From assembly GCF_050699915.1 (NCBI RefSeq), contig NZ_JBOHGA010000035.1, forward strand, positions 1 through 39,759: a stretch of 39,759 bases of DNA, written 5' to 3'. A program made the position numbers and the translations under genes. Under the pieces are notes generated by a model. That model did no database searches, was not told the origin of the DNA, and worked only from the letters and a program-made list of their open reading frames with translations. Below are positions 25,174-32,054 of this stretch, one piece after another. This stretch comes from Actinophytocola sp050699915 (lineage in GTDB: Bacteria > Actinomycetota > Actinomycetes > Mycobacteriales > Pseudonocardiaceae). Each line of letters starts with the position of its first letter. Position 1 is the stretch's first letter.

Positions 25174-26232
25174 TTACTTTGGCATGAAGTCGGCGGGGTG
25201 CGGGAGCTTGGTGGATTTGGGTCCGCCGACGGTGTCGGTCTCGTACTCGCGAAGTTCACGCTTCTGCGCCACCAACCGGCGAAGGGAACCAGCCAGTCCG
25301 TTGACGGCGTCGGCGACCTCGCGCTCGATCGCCTCGACTCGTTCCAGGTACTGCCGCGTGGTGTCGCGGAGGTCGTAGTGCTTGTCGAGCGTGAGGTGCT
25401 TCTCCTTCTTCTCAGCTGCGGCCTGGTGCATCCCGTTGCTGAGTGCCGTGGACGCCGCGCCCTTGAGAAGCTCCTTGGCGGTCGTGCCGATGCCGCCGGT
25501 GAGCACCGTGACCGTGGCCCCGATGATGACGTCGACCACGATCGACATGACGTCCAGTGCCAGGTCCCCACCGCCGGTGGGCTCGTAGTTGGCGCACTCC
25601 GTGGTGAAGGCGTCCATCAACTCGAGCAGGTCCCGGCCCGCCTTGTCGAAGATGGCTGAGTACCTGGCCAGGTGCTCGGCGATGATGTACAGGCAGTTCT
25701 CGTTGACCAACTGAAACCTGATGAAGCCCTTCTCGTACATGTACGCGGCGTTGGCTTCGGCGCCTACCCAGCCCGTGCGCATCTGCGCCCAGTCCATGCG
25801 CGCCGAGTTCATCTCGAAGTATCGGAGGGTCTTGTCGTCGATCGCCTCGGGCCCGGGATCCGTGTCGTTGGTGCTCCAGGTGAAGTAGCCGTCGAGGAGC
25901 TTGTCGTAGGTGGCGCCGATGACGTCGTGGCGCAGGCCGGCGATGGCCTGGACCGGCCGCAGGAGCGCGTCCGGATCGTTGGCGTAGTCGGCCAGGATCG
26001 ACACGGTCTCGAACTCGTGGCTCTTGCTGTCCAGATCCTCGTTGCGGCGGGGGAACGGGTTGTCGCCCTCGTCGAACCGGGACCGGTAGACCCGCGGGCC
26101 GTCGTTGTCCTCCGGACGCAGCAGGTACTCGATCCACGCGCCGACCTCGCCGGCCGCCCGGGTGAGCTGCGGGTTGACCGCGTCGTCCAAGCCGGGCACG
26201 GAGACCGCGTCGCGACCAGGGGGCAGCGCCAT
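25174..26232 (-). CDS. Uncharacterised protein, possible type VII secretion substrate
   Basis: 352 residues from ATG at 26232 (GGGAG 8 nt upstream; GTG codons 6 and 9 bases earlier are alternatives). The protein is largely helical: residues ~100-230 have long amphipathic stretches, ~235-275 is a Gly/Ala/Val hydrophobic segment (VMSIVVDVIIGATVTVLTGG), and ~290-330 is a charged coiled coil (LERVEAIEREVADAVNGL). It has no signal peptide. Size and layout are like long substrates of ESX systems that act with a small partner; the upstream gene (2 bases apart) is such a partner. The family is not recognised with certainty. Confidence 0.7.
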   Translation of the reverse strand: MALPPGRDAVSVPGLDDAVNPQLTRAAGEVGAWIEYLLRPEDNDGPRVYRSRFDEGDNPFPRRNEDLDSKSHEFETVSILADYANDPDALLRPVQAIAGLRHDVIGATYDKLLDGYFTWSTNDTDPGPEAIDDKTLRYFEMNSARMDWAQMRTGWVGAEANAAYMYEKGFIRFQLVNENCLYIIAEHLARYSAIFDKAGRDLLELMDAFTTECANYEPTGGGDLALDVMSIVVDVIIGATVTVLTGGIGTTAKELLKGAASTALSNGMHQAAAEKKEKHLTLDKHYDLRDTTRQYLERVEAIEREVADAVNGLAGSLRRLVAQKRELREYETDTVGGPKSTKLPHPADFMPK

Positions 26233-26234
26233 GG

Positions 26235-26642
26235 TCACCACTCCCGCTCGTCGAGGTCGCGCTCGATCTCCAGGAACCGGTTGGCGATCCGGTCCTCGGT
26301 GGTGCGGATCCAGTCGATGTGCCCGCGCAGCCCCGCCTCGTACTCCTCCAGCGACGTGACCATCTCGGCCTGTTCGTCGCTCAGCGGTCCCAGCTGCGCG
26401 GCGACCACATCGAGGAACGCGGCGCTCGCCGCCCGAACGTCACCGTTCCCCTCACCGCCGACCCAGCCCGAACCCGGGTCGCCGCGCCCGGCCTCGACCT
26501 CACCGTGCGCGGCGGCGAACGAGTCCCGGCTGGTGTGAAGTCCACTGATCACCGGCGCCAGGAACCGCCGGATTCCGTCCTCGACGTCCTTCGGTTGGAT
26601 CGCGTAGTCAGCTTTCGGCATGCCGCCATCAGGCGTCGACAT
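26235..26642 (-). CDS. Small helical protein, EspC/WXG100-like partner
   Basis: 135 residues; GGGGAG lies 5-6 bases before ATG at 26642. Two helical arms flank a Gly/Trp turn (SGWVGGEGNG), with regular heptad spacing in VTSLEEYEAGLRGHIDW and a final ETI-like charged helix. This helix-turn-helix shape with a central WxG-like motif is typical of ESX-associated proteins. It is the first gene of the unit, with the larger protein 2 bases downstream. No secretion machinery genes are in the window, so secretion is inferred. Confidence 0.7.
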   Translation of the reverse strand: MSTPDGGMPKADYAIQPKDVEDGIRRFLAPVISGLHTSRDSFAAAHGEVEAGRGDPGSGWVGGEGNGDVRAASAAFLDVVAAQLGPLSDEQAEMVTSLEEYEAGLRGHIDWIRTTEDRIANRFLEIERDLDEREW

Positions 26643-26734
26643 CTACTCTCCCCAGAGTCCCCAGTCTGCGCCAATCGGCGCATCCCCGCGGCAGTATGTC
26701 ACGCCGGCAACGCGTCGTGGGGCTGGTCGGGCGA

Positions 26735-27373
26735 CTACCGTGCTCGTGCCAGCAGGAAGGCCTGCGGCGTTCGCTCCGGGTATGGGCCGTCCTCGTCGGC
26801 GGGGCGGACCAGTCGGGCGCGTTCCGTGAAGCCGGCCTCGTCCAGCAGTTTCGCCACCCGATCGGGGCGGCGGCGGTGGAAGTCGAGTGAGATCACGGGG
26901 CCGCCCGTGAGGTGCAGCGGCTCGTCGCCGACCTGGAACGCCAGCTGCAGGTAGCCGCCCGGCGCCAGCACCCGGCGGAACTCCGCGAACACGTCGGGCA
27001 GCAGCGGGTCCGGCACGTGGATGATCGAGTACCACGCCACGATGCCGCCGAGCGCGCCGTCGTCGAGGGGCAGCGAGAGCATCGAGCCGATCTCGAACTG
27101 CAGCCGCGGATGCAGCCGGCGCGCCACCGCGATCATCCCCGGCGCGAGGTCGATGCCGAACGCCGTGACCCCGAGGCCGTCGAGGTGCGCGGCCACCCGC
27201 CCGGGACCGCACCCGACATCGGCGACCGGCCCCTTCACGAGTTCCGCGAACACCCCGAGGACGGCGCGGTCGTGCGGCTTGGCCGCGAGCTCGTCGCGGA
27301 TTCGCTCCGCGTAGACCTCCGCGACCTCGTCGTAGGACTTCCGGGTCCGCCGCACGAACTCCGGCTCGCTCAT
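26735..27373 (-). CDS. Class I SAM-dependent methyltransferase
   Basis: 212 residues from ATG at 27373. Motif I is VADVGCGPGR, followed by the acidic end of strand 2 (GIDLAPGM), then LPLDDGALGGIVAWYSIIHVP and FRRVLAPGGYLQLAF, the standard methyltransferase 11/25 pattern. The substrate is unknown. It shares a 30-base divergent intergenic space with the HIT-like gene, and TACCGT at 27387-27382 suggests a leaderless transcript. Confidence 0.93.
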   Translation of the reverse strand: MSEPEFVRRTRKSYDEVAEVYAERIRDELAAKPHDRAVLGVFAELVKGPVADVGCGPGRVAAHLDGLGVTAFGIDLAPGMIAVARRLHPRLQFEIGSMLSLPLDDGALGGIVAWYSIIHVPDPLLPDVFAEFRRVLAPGGYLQLAFQVGDEPLHLTGGPVISLDFHRRRPDRVAKLLDEAGFTERARLVRPADEDGPYPERTPQAFLLARAR

Positions 27374-27381
27374 GGGCGCGC

Positions 27382-27397
27382 ACGGTAGCGGTATGTT
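27382..27397. promoter_or_regulatory. Back-to-back leaderless promoters
   Basis: The two divergent start codons are 30 bases apart. TACCGT on the minus strand (27387-27382) is 8 nt from ATG 27373; TATGTT on the plus strand (27392-27397) is 6 nt from GTG 27404. The two promoters would overlap and compete. Confidence 0.5.
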
Positions 27398-27403
27398 GCG
27401 CCC

Positions 27404-27712
27404 GTGGCGAGATGCTTCGTGTGCGACGAGCATCGCAACCCCGGGTTGGCTCCGGTCGGCGCGGTCGACCTGGTCGTCGTGACCCACGTGTCGCCGGACG
27501 CGCCGGGCAGTGGCCACGTCTACTCCATGGTCGTCGGCCACCAGGTAGACCACCTCCACCAGCACCTGGTCCCGCGCTACCCGGGCACGCCGCGCGAGTA
27601 CTGGTGGCCGCCGCGGTTCGGCGAGTGGCCGGACGCCCGGCTCGGCGGTCGCGACGACGTCACCCGGTTCGTGCACGACCTGCGAGCGTTGCTGGCGGCG
27701 GCGGACGGATAG
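27404..27712 (+). CDS. HIT-family-like protein with internal deletion
   Basis: 102 residues from GTG. The N-terminus (CFVC, C4/C7) and the C-terminal HIT motif H50-L-H52-Q-H54-L-V followed by PRYPGTPREYWW are those of actinobacterial HIT nucleotide hydrolases, but the ~40 residues that usually lie between THVSPDAP and the HIT motif, including the strand that ends in a hydrophobic VVP-like segment, are missing. The frame is intact across the join, so this is a clean deletion or a short family variant. Its activity is doubtful. It precedes glyA by 43 bases. Confidence 0.7.
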   Translation: MARCFVCDEHRNPGLAPVGAVDLVVVTHVSPDAPGSGHVYSMVVGHQVDHLHQHLVPRYPGTPREYWWPPRFGEWPDARLGGRDDVTRFVHDLRALLAAADG

Positions 27713-27715
27713 TGT
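27710..27715 (+). promoter_or_regulatory. Candidate -10 region of glyA
   Basis: TAGTGT overlaps the stop of the HIT-like gene; the leader would be about 34 nt and carries GGAGG 5 nt before the glyA ATG. Confidence 0.45.
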
Positions 27716-27755
27716 GCTTCGGGTCGGGTCCACGACAGCGTTGATGGAGGCACCC

Positions 27756-29018
27756 ATGCACCAGCCGGCGATCCCGCACCTGGCCGCGGCCGACCCGGAG
27801 CTCGCCGAGCTCGTCGAGGGCGAGGCGAGGCGCCAGTTCGAGAAGGTGCGGCTGATCGCGTCGGAGAACTACGTGTCGACCGCCGTCCTCGAGGCGACGG
27901 GCACGGTGCTGACCAACAAGTACTCCGAGGGCTACCCCGGTAAGCGGTACTACGAGGGCCAGCAGTTCATCGACCAGGTCGAGATGCTGGCGATCCAGCG
28001 GGCGAAGGCCGTGTTCGGCGTGGACCACGCGAACGTGCAGACCTACTCCGGCTCGCCCGCGAACCTCGCGGTCTACCTGGCGCTCGCGAAGCCCGGCGAC
28101 ACGGTGATGGGCATGGCCCTGCCGGCCGGCGGCCACCTGACGCACGGTTGGAGCGTTTCGGCGACCGGCAAGTGGTTCCGCGCGGTGCAGTACGGCGTGC
28201 GCAAGGACACCGGCCGCGTCGACATGGATGAGGTGCGCGAGCTGGCCCTGGCGGAGCGGCCAAAGCTGATCTTCTGTGGCGGCACGGCCATCCCGCGCAC
28301 CATCGACTTCCCGGCCTTCGCGGAGATCGCCCGCGAGGTCGACGCCGTGCTGGTCGCGGACATCGCGCACATCGCCGGCCTGGTCGCGGGCGGCGCGCAC
28401 CCGTCGCCGGTGGGCCACGCGCAGGTCATCTCGACGACGACGCACAAGACCCTGCGCGGTCCGCGCGGCGCGATGCTGATGTCGGACGCCGAGCACGCGA
28501 AGGCGCTCGACAAGGCGGTGTTCCCGGGGCTGCAGGGCGGGCCGCACAACCACACGACCGCGGGGATCGCGGTCGCGCTCGCCGAGGCCGCGCGGCCGGA
28601 GTTCCGCGAGTACGCCGCGAGCATCGTGGCGAACGCGGCGGCGCTGGCCGACGCCCTGCTGGAGCGCGGCTTCGACCTGGTCTCCGGCGGGACGGACAAC
28701 CACCTGATCCTGGTCGACCTGACGAACAAGGGGATCGGTGGCAAGCCGGCCGCGCAGGCCCTCGACCGGGCGGGCATCGAGCTGAACTACAACACGGTCC
28801 CGTTCGACCCCCGCAAGCCGTTCGACCCGTCCGGCATCCGCCTCGGCACGTCCGCGATCACCACGCGAGGCCTGGGCGTGGCGCAGATGCCGCAGGTCGC
28901 GGAGTGGATGGACCGAGCCGTCAAGGCCGCGAACGAGGCCGACGACACGGCGATCGGCAAGATCGCCACGGAGGTCACCGAAGCCCTGTCGGCATACCCG
29001 ATGCCCGGCTGGAGCTAA
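27756..29018 (+). CDS. glyA: Serine hydroxymethyltransferase
   Basis: 420 residues; GGAGG at 27746-27750, 5 nt before ATG. It converts serine and tetrahydrofolate to glycine and methylene-tetrahydrofolate. LIASENYVS and NKYSEGYPGKRYYEG mark the N-terminal folate/PLP region, ADIAHIAGLV carries the cofactor-binding Asp and His, and STTTHKTLRGPRG holds the PLP Lys231. Length and motifs are normal. It is followed by a complex promoter region (29020-29091) that serves the next gene rather than an operon. With threonine aldolase at 19942, it supplies glycine by a second route. Confidence 0.96.
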   Translation: MHQPAIPHLAAADPELAELVEGEARRQFEKVRLIASENYVSTAVLEATGTVLTNKYSEGYPGKRYYEGQQFIDQVEMLAIQRAKAVFGVDHANVQTYSGSPANLAVYLALAKPGDTVMGMALPAGGHLTHGWSVSATGKWFRAVQYGVRKDTGRVDMDEVRELALAERPKLIFCGGTAIPRTIDFPAFAEIAREVDAVLVADIAHIAGLVAGGAHPSPVGHAQVISTTTHKTLRGPRGAMLMSDAEHAKALDKAVFPGLQGGPHNHTTAGIAVALAEAARPEFREYAASIVANAAALADALLERGFDLVSGGTDNHLILVDLTNKGIGGKPAAQALDRAGIELNYNTVPFDPRKPFDPSGIRLGTSAITTRGLGVAQMPQVAEWMDRAVKAANEADDTAIGKIATEVTEALSAYPMPGWS

Positions 29019-29019
29019 C

Positions 29020-29091
29020 CTGTCCACAACCGGGGCAGTTGTCCACAACGGACGCGAGCTCGCCCCGTTCGTCAGCCCCCACCGATAGACT
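29020..29091 (+). promoter_or_regulatory. PafBC-type promoter with paired DnaA-box-like sites (copy A)
   Basis: CTGTCCACA (29020-29028), 10 nt, TTGTCCACA (29039-29047), 38 nt, TAGACT (29086-29091). TCGTCAGCC (29069-29077) is exactly 8 nt before TAGACT, as in the RecA-NDp/PafBC consensus. Every spacing equals that of the helicase promoter on the other strand at 5904-5975, although the intervening bases differ. Confidence 0.65.
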
Positions 29092-29097
29092 GGACCC

Positions 29098-29155
29098 ATG
29101 GGGTGCCCCCGGAGAGGGTGGGGGCGTTTTGTAGGTGGGTTACTGCACGCGTGTG
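29098..29155 (+). promoter_or_regulatory. Conserved hairpin leader upstream of the GNAT gene (copy A)
   Basis: GCCCCC (29105-29110) and GGGGGC (29120-29125) flank GGAGAGGGT, followed by GTTTTG. GGGTTACTGCACGCG comes next, as in the helicase leader. ATG at 29098 is 6 bases after TAGACT and could start a leaderless small frame (MGCPRRGWG...), so the structure may act as an RNA switch, an attenuator or an upstream peptide. The GNAT gene begins at 29189. Confidence 0.55.
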
Positions 29156-29188
29156 TGCGCGCGAGGTCGTGGTCAGGAAGGGCGACGG

Positions 29189-29728
29189 ATGGGCCGTCAT
29201 CGACTGGTCCTGCGGACGCTCACCGAGGCCGGGGCCTGCGAGATCGAGCACTGGTTCGACGACTCCGAGATCGACCGCCGGCTCGGTGGGCGCTTCTGGA
29301 TCCACCGAGCCCTGAGGCTGCGCGACGAGCCGGCGGGGGAGTTCCGCGGCCGCCGGGTGTTGCGCTCCCACGGCTGGCTCGCCGACGACGCCGACGGCAC
29401 TCCCGTCGCGTACCTCGGCGGTGACGTCTACGACCGCTGGGTCCGCTACCACGGCGAGGGCAAGCCGCTGACCGGCGAGATCAGCGCCCGCACCATGTCG
29501 CTCGCCTACGTCGTCGATCCCGCGCGGTGGCGCCGGGGCTACGGCCGCGCCGCCATCGAGTCCGTGCTCGCACACCCGGACGTCGCCGACATCGAGCTCT
29601 GGGTGCTCGGCATCGACTCCGACAACGTCGCCAGCCGCCGATGCGCCGAGTCGGCCGGCTTCCACCTCATCGACTCGGTGCCCGACTTCGAGGACACCCT
29701 GTACTACCAGCGAGAAGCGCTCACCTGA
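29189..29728 (+). CDS. GNAT-family N-acetyltransferase under a damage-type promoter
   Basis: 179 residues from ATG at 29189 with AGGAAG 8 nt upstream; an in-frame ATG at 29135 lies inside the leader and is less likely. Typical GNAT elements: SLAYVVDPARWRRGYGRAAI (R-x-x-G-x-G/A acetyl-CoA loop) and NVASRRCAESAGFHLI near the C-terminus. The N-terminal part carries an acidic stretch (EIEHWFDDSEID) characteristic of Ada-like GNATs. Substrate unknown. The last 8 bases overlap the convergent hydrolase gene. Its promoter matches that of the DECH helicase, suggesting response to DNA damage. Confidence 0.87.
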   Translation: MGRHRLVLRTLTEAGACEIEHWFDDSEIDRRLGGRFWIHRALRLRDEPAGEFRGRRVLRSHGWLADDADGTPVAYLGGDVYDRWVRYHGEGKPLTGEISARTMSLAYVVDPARWRRGYGRAAIESVLAHPDVADIELWVLGIDSDNVASRRCAESAGFHLIDSVPDFEDTLYYQREALT

Positions 29729-31283
29729 CGACCCGTGGCGCGGACGCCCGGCCCTCGTTGTGCGCGCGGTCCAGCGCTGTCACCACATAGGTGAACCGCC
29801 CGGCCGGGGCCGACGTGTCCACAAAGGACCCGCCGCGAACGGTGCCGACAAGATGACGGCCGTCGACGAGCGCGCACCGGTCGTAGCGGCCGGGAACCCG
29901 GTACACCGCATGGGAAACCGACCGTCGGTCCGTCCGGTTCCAGTGCAGCGCCACCCCGTCGTCCGTCCGAGCCACGGAAGCGAGAACCGGCGGCCGCGGC
30001 CCAGGACGCGCCAACCGCCCAGCGACCGGGGACAGCGCCGGCTGCCCGTAGTGGTCGCGCTTCACGATCGTCATGTGCTGGAGCTTGTCCGCCCGGACCT
30101 GCTTGGCCGAGAAGTAGATGTCCCCGCCGACGGATGGGTGCGACCGGTTGAACGTCAGGTGCTTGCTCATCTCGTTCGGGTCGTGCCACGGCGGGCCCTG
30201 GGCGGGGTCGGCCACCTTGTAGTTCGCCTGTCCGATGTAGAGCGACACGTCGGTGCCGGACACGACCGACGACCACCACGGCACCAGCTTCGCGTAGTCG
30301 GCCACCTCGAACCCGATGTTCCAGTACACCTGTGGCGCGATGTAGTCGAGCCACTCCTCGCGCACCCACTTGCGCGTGTCCGCGTACAGGTCGTCGTAGG
30401 TCTCCACGCCGCCCTGTGTCGGCGATCCAGAAGGATCGGTCGACGAGTTGCGCCAGATCGCGAACGGGCTGACCCCGAACGTCACGTTTGGTTTCTCCGC
30501 GCGGATCGCGGCGGACAGTCCCGAGATCAGCGTGTCGATGTTGTGCCGGCGCCAGTCGGCGATGTCGTCGAAGTCGCCGCCGTGTTCGGCGTAGGTCTCC
30601 GCGTCGTCGAACGTCTCGCCCGCCACCGGGTACGGATAGAAGTAGTCGTCGAAGTGCACGGCGTCCATGTCGTACCGCCGCACCGCGTCCATGATCGCGT
30701 CGATCGTGAATTGCTGGACCTCCGGCAGGCCCGGGTCGTAGTACAGCTTGCCGCCGTAGGGGATCACCCAGTCCGGGTGCACACGCGCCGGGTGTGTGGG
30801 CACCAGCTGGTTCACGTCGGTGTTCATCGACACCCGGTACGGGTTGAACCAGCCGTGGAACTCCAGGTTCCGCTCGTGCGCCTCGGCCACCGCGAACGCC
30901 AGCGGGTCGTAGCCCGGGTCGACGCCCTGCTGCCCGGACAGCCACACCGACCACGGCTCGTGCGGCGAGGGCCAGAACGCGTCCGCGGTCGGCCGGACCT
31001 GGACCACGACCGCGTTCAGTCCGAGCTCCACCGCCTCGTCGTACCAGCGCAGCAGCTCCGCCTTCTGTTCCTCGGCGGACAGCCCCTGGCGCGACGGCCA
31101 GTCGATGTTGGTCACGCTCGCGATCCACTCGGCGCGCAGCTGCTGCTTGGGTGTCGCCGGGTCGGGGGCGGGACAGCCGGCGGGCGCCGCCGGGTCGGCG
31201 AAGGGCTCCGCCACCGCGGCGCCCGGAACGGCCAGCAGGGCACCGGCGACGACGACGGCACCGAGGAGGCGGCGGAGGCGCAT
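29721..31283 (-). CDS. Secreted GH10-like (YngK/DUF187) glycoside hydrolase
   Basis: 520 residues from ATG at 31283; a longer frame exists upstream but the signal peptide begins here (RRLLGAVVVAGALLAVPG, cleavage near VAEP). Residues ~45-390 fit the GHL10 family: LRAEWIASVTNIDWPS, VVVQVRPTADAFWPS, WFNPYRV, DMDAVHFDDYFYPYP, and PQVYWNIGF near the barrel end, with several Asp/Glu candidate catalytic residues. A C-terminal ~90-residue beta domain resembles FN3. Family members are thought to act on bacterial cell-wall or polysaccharide substrates outside the cell. The upstream gap to the MarR gene is 246 bases. Confidence 0.9.
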   Translation of the reverse strand: MRLRRLLGAVVVAGALLAVPGAAVAEPFADPAAPAGCPAPDPATPKQQLRAEWIASVTNIDWPSRQGLSAEEQKAELLRWYDEAVELGLNAVVVQVRPTADAFWPSPHEPWSVWLSGQQGVDPGYDPLAFAVAEAHERNLEFHGWFNPYRVSMNTDVNQLVPTHPARVHPDWVIPYGGKLYYDPGLPEVQQFTIDAIMDAVRRYDMDAVHFDDYFYPYPVAGETFDDAETYAEHGGDFDDIADWRRHNIDTLISGLSAAIRAEKPNVTFGVSPFAIWRNSSTDPSGSPTQGGVETYDDLYADTRKWVREEWLDYIAPQVYWNIGFEVADYAKLVPWWSSVVSGTDVSLYIGQANYKVADPAQGPPWHDPNEMSKHLTFNRSHPSVGGDIYFSAKQVRADKLQHMTIVKRDHYGQPALSPVAGRLARPGPRPPVLASVARTDDGVALHWNRTDRRSVSHAVYRVPGRYDRCALVDGRHLVGTVRGGSFVDTSAPAGRFTYVVTALDRAHNEGRASAPRVVR

Positions 31284-31476
31284 TCGTGAAGTCTCTCGCC
31301 TGACCACCCCGGTGTAAACCGTGGAAACCTCACGAGTTAGAAGCCTGTCGCCGGAATAGTTCACCGAATCGGTTCGCGCGGTATGTCCGCTTGCGGTCGT
31401 TTGTGCAGGTCAGTCTGCGTAGCGTGGGATCCGGGTCACAGATGATCTCGCTTGCGAACTCGCCGGACCAGGTGCA

Positions 31477-31512
31477 TGCTTGTATCGACCAACTAATTGG
31501 GTGATGCAAGCA
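31477..31512 (+). promoter_or_regulatory. Long palindromic operator of the MarR gene
   Basis: TGCTTG (31477-31482) and CAAGCA (31507-31512) are perfect inverted arms; inside, ATC, CCAA, TTGG and GAT continue the symmetry around 31494/31495. It lies just before the MarR ribosome binding site (GGGGAG at 31514-31519). The AT-rich centre (AACTAATTGG) contrasts with the surrounding sequence. Confidence 0.75.
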
Positions 31513-31529
31513 AGGGGAGTTGAGCAGTC

Positions 31530-32054
31530 GTGGTCGCACCGGAGAGGGAGGCGCCCGCCGCGCTGACCGAGCGGGAGATCGAGAGCGGTCACCGGCTGGC
31601 CGGGGCGATGTTCACGCTCGGCAAGCAGCAGGCGAGCCTGGCTCACCGGATGAGTAAGGGCGGCGGCGTCGACCGCTCGACGATCATCCTGCTCAAGACC
31701 CTGGTGATGCATGGCCCGAGCAGGTCCAGCGAGCTCGCCACGGCCGTGTACTCCGACCCGTCGACCGTGTCGAGGCAGGTCGCGGCGCTGGTTCGGGACG
31801 GCCTCGTCGAACGCCGGGCCGACCCGGAGGACGGGCGGGCGAGCGTGCTCGCGCCGACCGACAGCGGTCTCGCGATGCTCGCGGAGCAGCGCAAGCGGAT
31901 GGGGCTCGCGCTGGCGCAGGTGGTCAAGCAGTGGGATCCCGACGACGTGGCCCGCTTCCTGGAGTTGTTCGAGCGCTTCGTCGCAGACCACGAACGCGCT
32001 CTACCGATGTTGATGAACGAATGCGTGAAAGCGCGTTCCGAAGGGGAGAACTGA
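31530..32054 (+). CDS. MarR-family transcriptional regulator
   Basis: 174 residues from GTG, with GGGGAG 10 nt upstream. The winged helix-turn-helix is clear: SRSSELATAVYSDPSTVSRQVAALVRDGLVERRADPEDGR (given here in part) with helix-turn-helix around residues 65-90 and wing RRADPEDGRASVLAPT. It probably binds the palindrome at 31477-31512 and represses itself and the exporter, with which it overlaps by one base. A substrate of the exporter is the likely ligand. Confidence 0.94.
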   Translation: MVAPEREAPAALTEREIESGHRLAGAMFTLGKQQASLAHRMSKGGGVDRSTIILLKTLVMHGPSRSSELATAVYSDPSTVSRQVAALVRDGLVERRADPEDGRASVLAPTDSGLAMLAEQRKRMGLALAQVVKQWDPDDVARFLELFERFVADHERALPMLMNECVKARSEGEN

